Source: Terriglobales bacterium
GTDB taxonomy: Bacteria > Acidobacteriota > Terriglobia > Bryobacterales > Bryobacteraceae
DNA length: 47,676 nt
Reading direction: 5' to 3'
NCBI GenBank assembly: GCA_021372245.1
Contig: JAJFUV010000183.1
Span: 1 to 47,676 of the forward strand
Part shown: positions 44,832 to 47,676 of the stretch, in pieces
Layout of the letters: the number at the start of each line of letters is the position of its first letter
Position numbering within the stretch: position 1 is the stretch's first letter
Translations under genes and position numbers: made by a program
The notes under the pieces: generated by a model
Databases searched by the model: none
The model's input: the letters and a program-made list of their open reading frames with translations, nothing else
Told to the model about the DNA's origin: nothing

Positions 44832-47216
44832 ATGAACGAAGCCGAAACCAGAGCCGAACATATTGACCCCGCACTTGCGGCCGCCGGCTGGGGCGTCGTC
44901 GAGGGCAGTCGCATCCGCCGCGAGTATCCTATCACGATGGGCCGGCTTGAAGGTTATGGGCGACGCGGCAAACCGCTGACGGCCGATTACGTGTTGGAGT
45001 ATCGCAACACGAACCTGGCCGTCGTCGAGGCTAAGGCGTGGGATGAACAATTGACCGAAGGCGTGGCACAAGCCAAAAACTACGCCGGCAAGATGGCCAT
45101 TCGCCACACCTATGCCACCAACGGTCAGGGCATCTACGGCATCGACATGCAGACCGGCCGGGAAGGCGAAATATCGCAATACCCCACGCCGGACGAGTTG
45201 TGGAATATGACGTTTGCCGCTGCAAACGCCTGGCGCGATCGTTTCGCCGCCGTCCCTTTCGAGGACAAAGGCGGTTTCTTTCTGCCACGCTACTATCAGG
45301 ACATTGCCATCAATCGGGTGTTGGAGGCGATTGCCGCCGACAAGCCACGCATCCTGCTTACGCTTGCCACCGGCACGGGCAAGACGTTCATCGCATTTCA
45401 AATTGCCTGGAAACTGTTCCACAGCCGGTGGAACCTGAGCCGCGAGCCTTCCCGTCGCCCACGCATTCTGTTCCTTGCCGACCGAAACATTCTGGCCAAT
45501 CAGGCATACAACGCATTCTCGCCGTTTCCCGAGGATGCAATGATCCGGATCGAGCCGGAGGACATTCGCAAGAAGGGCCGGGTGCCGAAGAATGGCAGCC
45601 TCTTCTTCACGATTTTCCAGACTTTCATGAGCGGACCGCCCAAGGACGGCCGTCCGTCGCCTTATTTCGGCGAATATCCGGCCGACTTCTTCGATTTCAT
45701 CGTCATCGACGAGTGTCATCGCGGCGGCGCGAACGATGAAAGCACATGGCGAGACATTCTGGACTACTTCGCCCCGGCCGTGCAACTCGGCCTGACCGCC
45801 ACGCCGAAACGCAAGGACAACGTGGATACCTACGCCTATTTCGGCGAGCCGGTCTATATCTATTCACTCAAGGATGGCATCAACGACGGCTTCCTCACAC
45901 CGTTCAAGGTGAAGCAGATTTCGACGACGCTTGATGAATACGTCTATACGCCCGACGACAAATTGATCGAGGGCGAGATTGAAGCCGGCAAGCTCTACAC
46001 CGAAACCGACTTCAACAAGATCATCGAGATCAAGGAACGGGAAGCCCACCGCGTCAAGCTGTTTATGGAGCAGATCAACCAGAACGAAAAGACACTGGTG
46101 TTTTGCGCCACGCAGGATCACGCCTTGGCCGTGCGAGACCTCATCAACCAGATGAAGACCAGCAGGGACCCGAACTATTGCCAACGGGTTACGGCCCATG
46201 ACGGTGCGTTGGGCGAGCAGCACCTACGCGACTTTCAAGACAACGAGAAGACCATACCAACCATTCTCACCACGTCGCAAAAACTTTCGACCGGCGTGGA
46301 TGCTCGGAACATCCGCAATATCGTGCTGATGCGGCCGATCAACTCGATGATCGAGTTCAAGCAGATCATCGGACGCGGTACGCGGCTCTACGATGGCAAG
46401 GATTACTTCACGATCTACGATTTTGTGAAGGCGCATCATCATTTCAGCGATCCGGAGTGGGATGGCGAGCCAGAGGGCGAGGAACCGTGCCCAAAGTGCG
46501 GCGAGCGCCCGTGCGTCTGTGAAAGGAAGCCGCCGAAACCTTGCGACGTGTGCGGCCAGAGTCCGTGCGTATGTCCGAAAGAACCTTGCCCGGTCTGTGG
46601 AATGGTCCGCTGCATCTGCAATAAGAAGCGGAAGGCGAAGGTCAAGCTGGCCGATGGGAAGGAACGGACCATCCAGCACATGATGGCCACGACATTCTGG
46701 CACCCTGACGGCACGCCCATGTCGGCGCAGCAGTTCATGGAAATGCTCTTTGGCCGCCTGCCCGAGTTCTTCAAGAACGAGGCGGAACTCCGTGCCTTGT
46801 GGAGCGGGCCCGACACGCGGGCCAAGCTTTTGCAGGGTCTTGCCGAGAAAGGCTTTGGTCACGACCAACTGGCCGAGATGCAGAAGATCATCGACGCCGA
46901 AAAAAGTGACCTGTTCGACGTGCTGGCACATATCGCCTACGCTCTGCCGCCACTCATCCGCGAGGAACGGGCCGCCAGGGCCAAGGTGGCGATCAGCACC
47001 CAGTTCGACAGTAAGCAACAGGCATTCCTGGACTTCGTGCTTGCGCACTACGTGAGCGAAGGTGTTCAGGAACTCGACCTGGAGAAGCTAACGCCGCTGC
47101 TCCGGCTGCGATACCACGATTCGATTGCAGATGCTGTCGCCGACCTGGGCCGACCGGAAGAGATTGGGAGAGTTTTCGCGGGGTTTCAGAAGTTCCTCTA
47201 CCAGGAAGCGGCGTAA
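44832..47216 (+). CDS. hsdR: Type I restriction endonuclease subunit HsdR with cysteine-rich insert
   Basis: A 794-residue restriction and translocation subunit. The N-terminal PD-(D/E)xK nuclease site shows Asp52 (TADYVLEY) and Glu66-Ala-Lys68 (VVEAKAW). The superfamily 2 helicase has Walker A LATGTGKTF (about 178-186), DECH (293-296), LTATPKRKDN and IIGRGTRL. After the helicase, residues 552-596 contain three 12-residue repeats of the form P/C-xx-CG-xxx-C-x-C (PCPKCGERPCVC, PCDVCGQSPCVC, PCPVCGMVRCIC), twelve cysteines that probably bind metal. The ATG at 44832 (MNEAET) is chosen over a TTG five codons upstream. Confidence 0.94.
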   Translation: MNEAETRAEHIDPALAAAGWGVVEGSRIRREYPITMGRLEGYGRRGKPLTADYVLEYRNTNLAVVEAKAWDEQLTEGVAQAKNYAGKMAIRHTYATNGQGIYGIDMQTGREGEISQYPTPDELWNMTFAAANAWRDRFAAVPFEDKGGFFLPRYYQDIAINRVLEAIAADKPRILLTLATGTGKTFIAFQIAWKLFHSRWNLSREPSRRPRILFLADRNILANQAYNAFSPFPEDAMIRIEPEDIRKKGRVPKNGSLFFTIFQTFMSGPPKDGRPSPYFGEYPADFFDFIVIDECHRGGANDESTWRDILDYFAPAVQLGLTATPKRKDNVDTYAYFGEPVYIYSLKDGINDGFLTPFKVKQISTTLDEYVYTPDDKLIEGEIEAGKLYTETDFNKIIEIKEREAHRVKLFMEQINQNEKTLVFCATQDHALAVRDLINQMKTSRDPNYCQRVTAHDGALGEQHLRDFQDNEKTIPTILTTSQKLSTGVDARNIRNIVLMRPINSMIEFKQIIGRGTRLYDGKDYFTIYDFVKAHHHFSDPEWDGEPEGEEPCPKCGERPCVCERKPPKPCDVCGQSPCVCPKEPCPVCGMVRCICNKKRKAKVKLADGKERTIQHMMATTFWHPDGTPMSAQQFMEMLFGRLPEFFKNEAELRALWSGPDTRAKLLQGLAEKGFGHDQLAEMQKIIDAEKSDLFDVLAHIAYALPPLIREERAARAKVAISTQFDSKQQAFLDFVLAHYVSEGVQELDLEKLTPLLRLRYHDSIADAVADLGRPEEIGRVFAGFQKFLYQEAA

Positions 47217-47676
47217 TCGTCGAATGGCGGTTCGCGAGCCACCCCGATTCCTCTCCCGCGAGCGAGCAAGGGGGCGAGCGTCAGTCCGACCTTCTCCCAG
47301 AGGGCAAGCGAAGGAAGTTCTGCTCGGCCGGGCTGCGGACGCTGGAGCGTCCCCAGCGTCCGTTCCCACTCGCAGCATGGGAACAAGTAAACAAACGGAA
47401 AGGGCCAGGGGCGCCGTTGGCGATGTTGCGAAGAAGCAACGGGCGGGGGCGACGGGGCGTTGCGGAATTGCCATGACCGACGGCGGCGCGGGGAGACGCG
47501 CGCGGCGGTGAATGTGCGCAAGTGCTTTGCCGCACAGCGGTAGCGATTTGGGGACGGTGGCGGGGCAGCTTGGGCATGCGATGTGCTTTTCTCGGGAATC
47601 AGCATCTTGATGAATCCCGCATGAGGAGAGCGTATCTTGTCCAAAAACAGCAGCCGCGCCGCCCGTCGAAATGATC
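47217..47676. other. Gene-poor region after hsdR
   Basis: About 460 bases in which I see no supported gene: short open frames on both strands lack start signals and family resemblance. It holds two adjacent inverted repeats (47336-47383) and otherwise GC-rich sequence. It may be the end of the defence locus or part of an intergenic repeat element. Confidence 0.5.
47336..47383. repeat. Two adjacent inverted repeats (possible intergenic repeat element)
   Basis: GGACGCTGG (47336-47344) pairs with CCAGCGTCC (47352-47360) over a 7-base loop. The next base begins GTTCCCA (47361-47367), which pairs with TGGGAAC (47377-47383) over 9 bases. The arms are perfect. The pattern resembles repetitive intergenic hairpins known in several phyla, but a second copy is not present in the window. 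Confidence 0.55.

Overview
The window is a GC-rich bacterial chromosome segment, densely packed and mostly read from the minus strand, with many 4-bp start/stop overlaps. The mix of secreted glycan-acting proteins (DUF2961, DUF1080, GH29, GH35, a GH67/GH20-like protein, a kelch propeller), PolX, and an rph-rdgB pair beside a tiny membrane protein suggests an Acidobacteriota genome, perhaps a facultative anaerobe of the Bryobacterales/Solibacter type. This is inference from gene content; no rRNA or other marker is present. Planctomycetota or Verrucomicrobiota cannot be excluded from content alone.

Layout. 0.2-3.4 kb (+): cation diffusion facilitator, PolX, NUDIX hydrolase. 3.4-7.9 kb (-): a phosphoglucose-isomerase-like protein, a 45-residue membrane protein, RNase PH, RdgB and a DUF2961 hydrolase. 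8.0-10.4 kb (+): TgpA-type transglutaminase and a 72-residue protein. 10.4-17.5 kb (-): MarR regulator followed by hdrC-hdrB-hdrA-flxD-flxC-flxB-flxA, a complete Flx-Hdr flavin-based electron-bifurcation operon. 17.8-29.8 kb (-): rex, hydC, hydB, hydA, hydG, hydF, hydE, a [2Fe-2S] protein, a PAS-containing sensory-type [FeFe] hydrogenase (hydS) and a SpoIIE-type phosphatase. 30.0-41.1 kb (-): carbohydrate genes, phosphoglucomutase, a coiled-coil membrane protein and thymidine kinase. 41.2-47.2 kb (+): a type I restriction-modification locus, hsdM-hsdS-(GIY-YIG)-hsdR, followed by about 460 bases with no gene.

How it works together. HydABC should couple NADH and reduced ferredoxin to H2, with HydEFG building the H-cluster. 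HydS and the SpoIIE phosphatase look like an H2/redox-sensing branch. Flx-Hdr should couple NADH oxidation to ferredoxin and to an unidentified disulfide or other acceptor at HdrB. The strongest new signal is a 21-base motif, identical at 17 positions, found three times: at the predicted start point of a near-consensus promoter upstream of rex, just before the rex start codon, and in the leader of the marR-hdr operon. Its core, GAA-N4-TTC, matches the geometry of Rex operators. This suggests that the fermentative hydrogenase and Flx-Hdr operons form one NADH/NAD+-controlled regulon.
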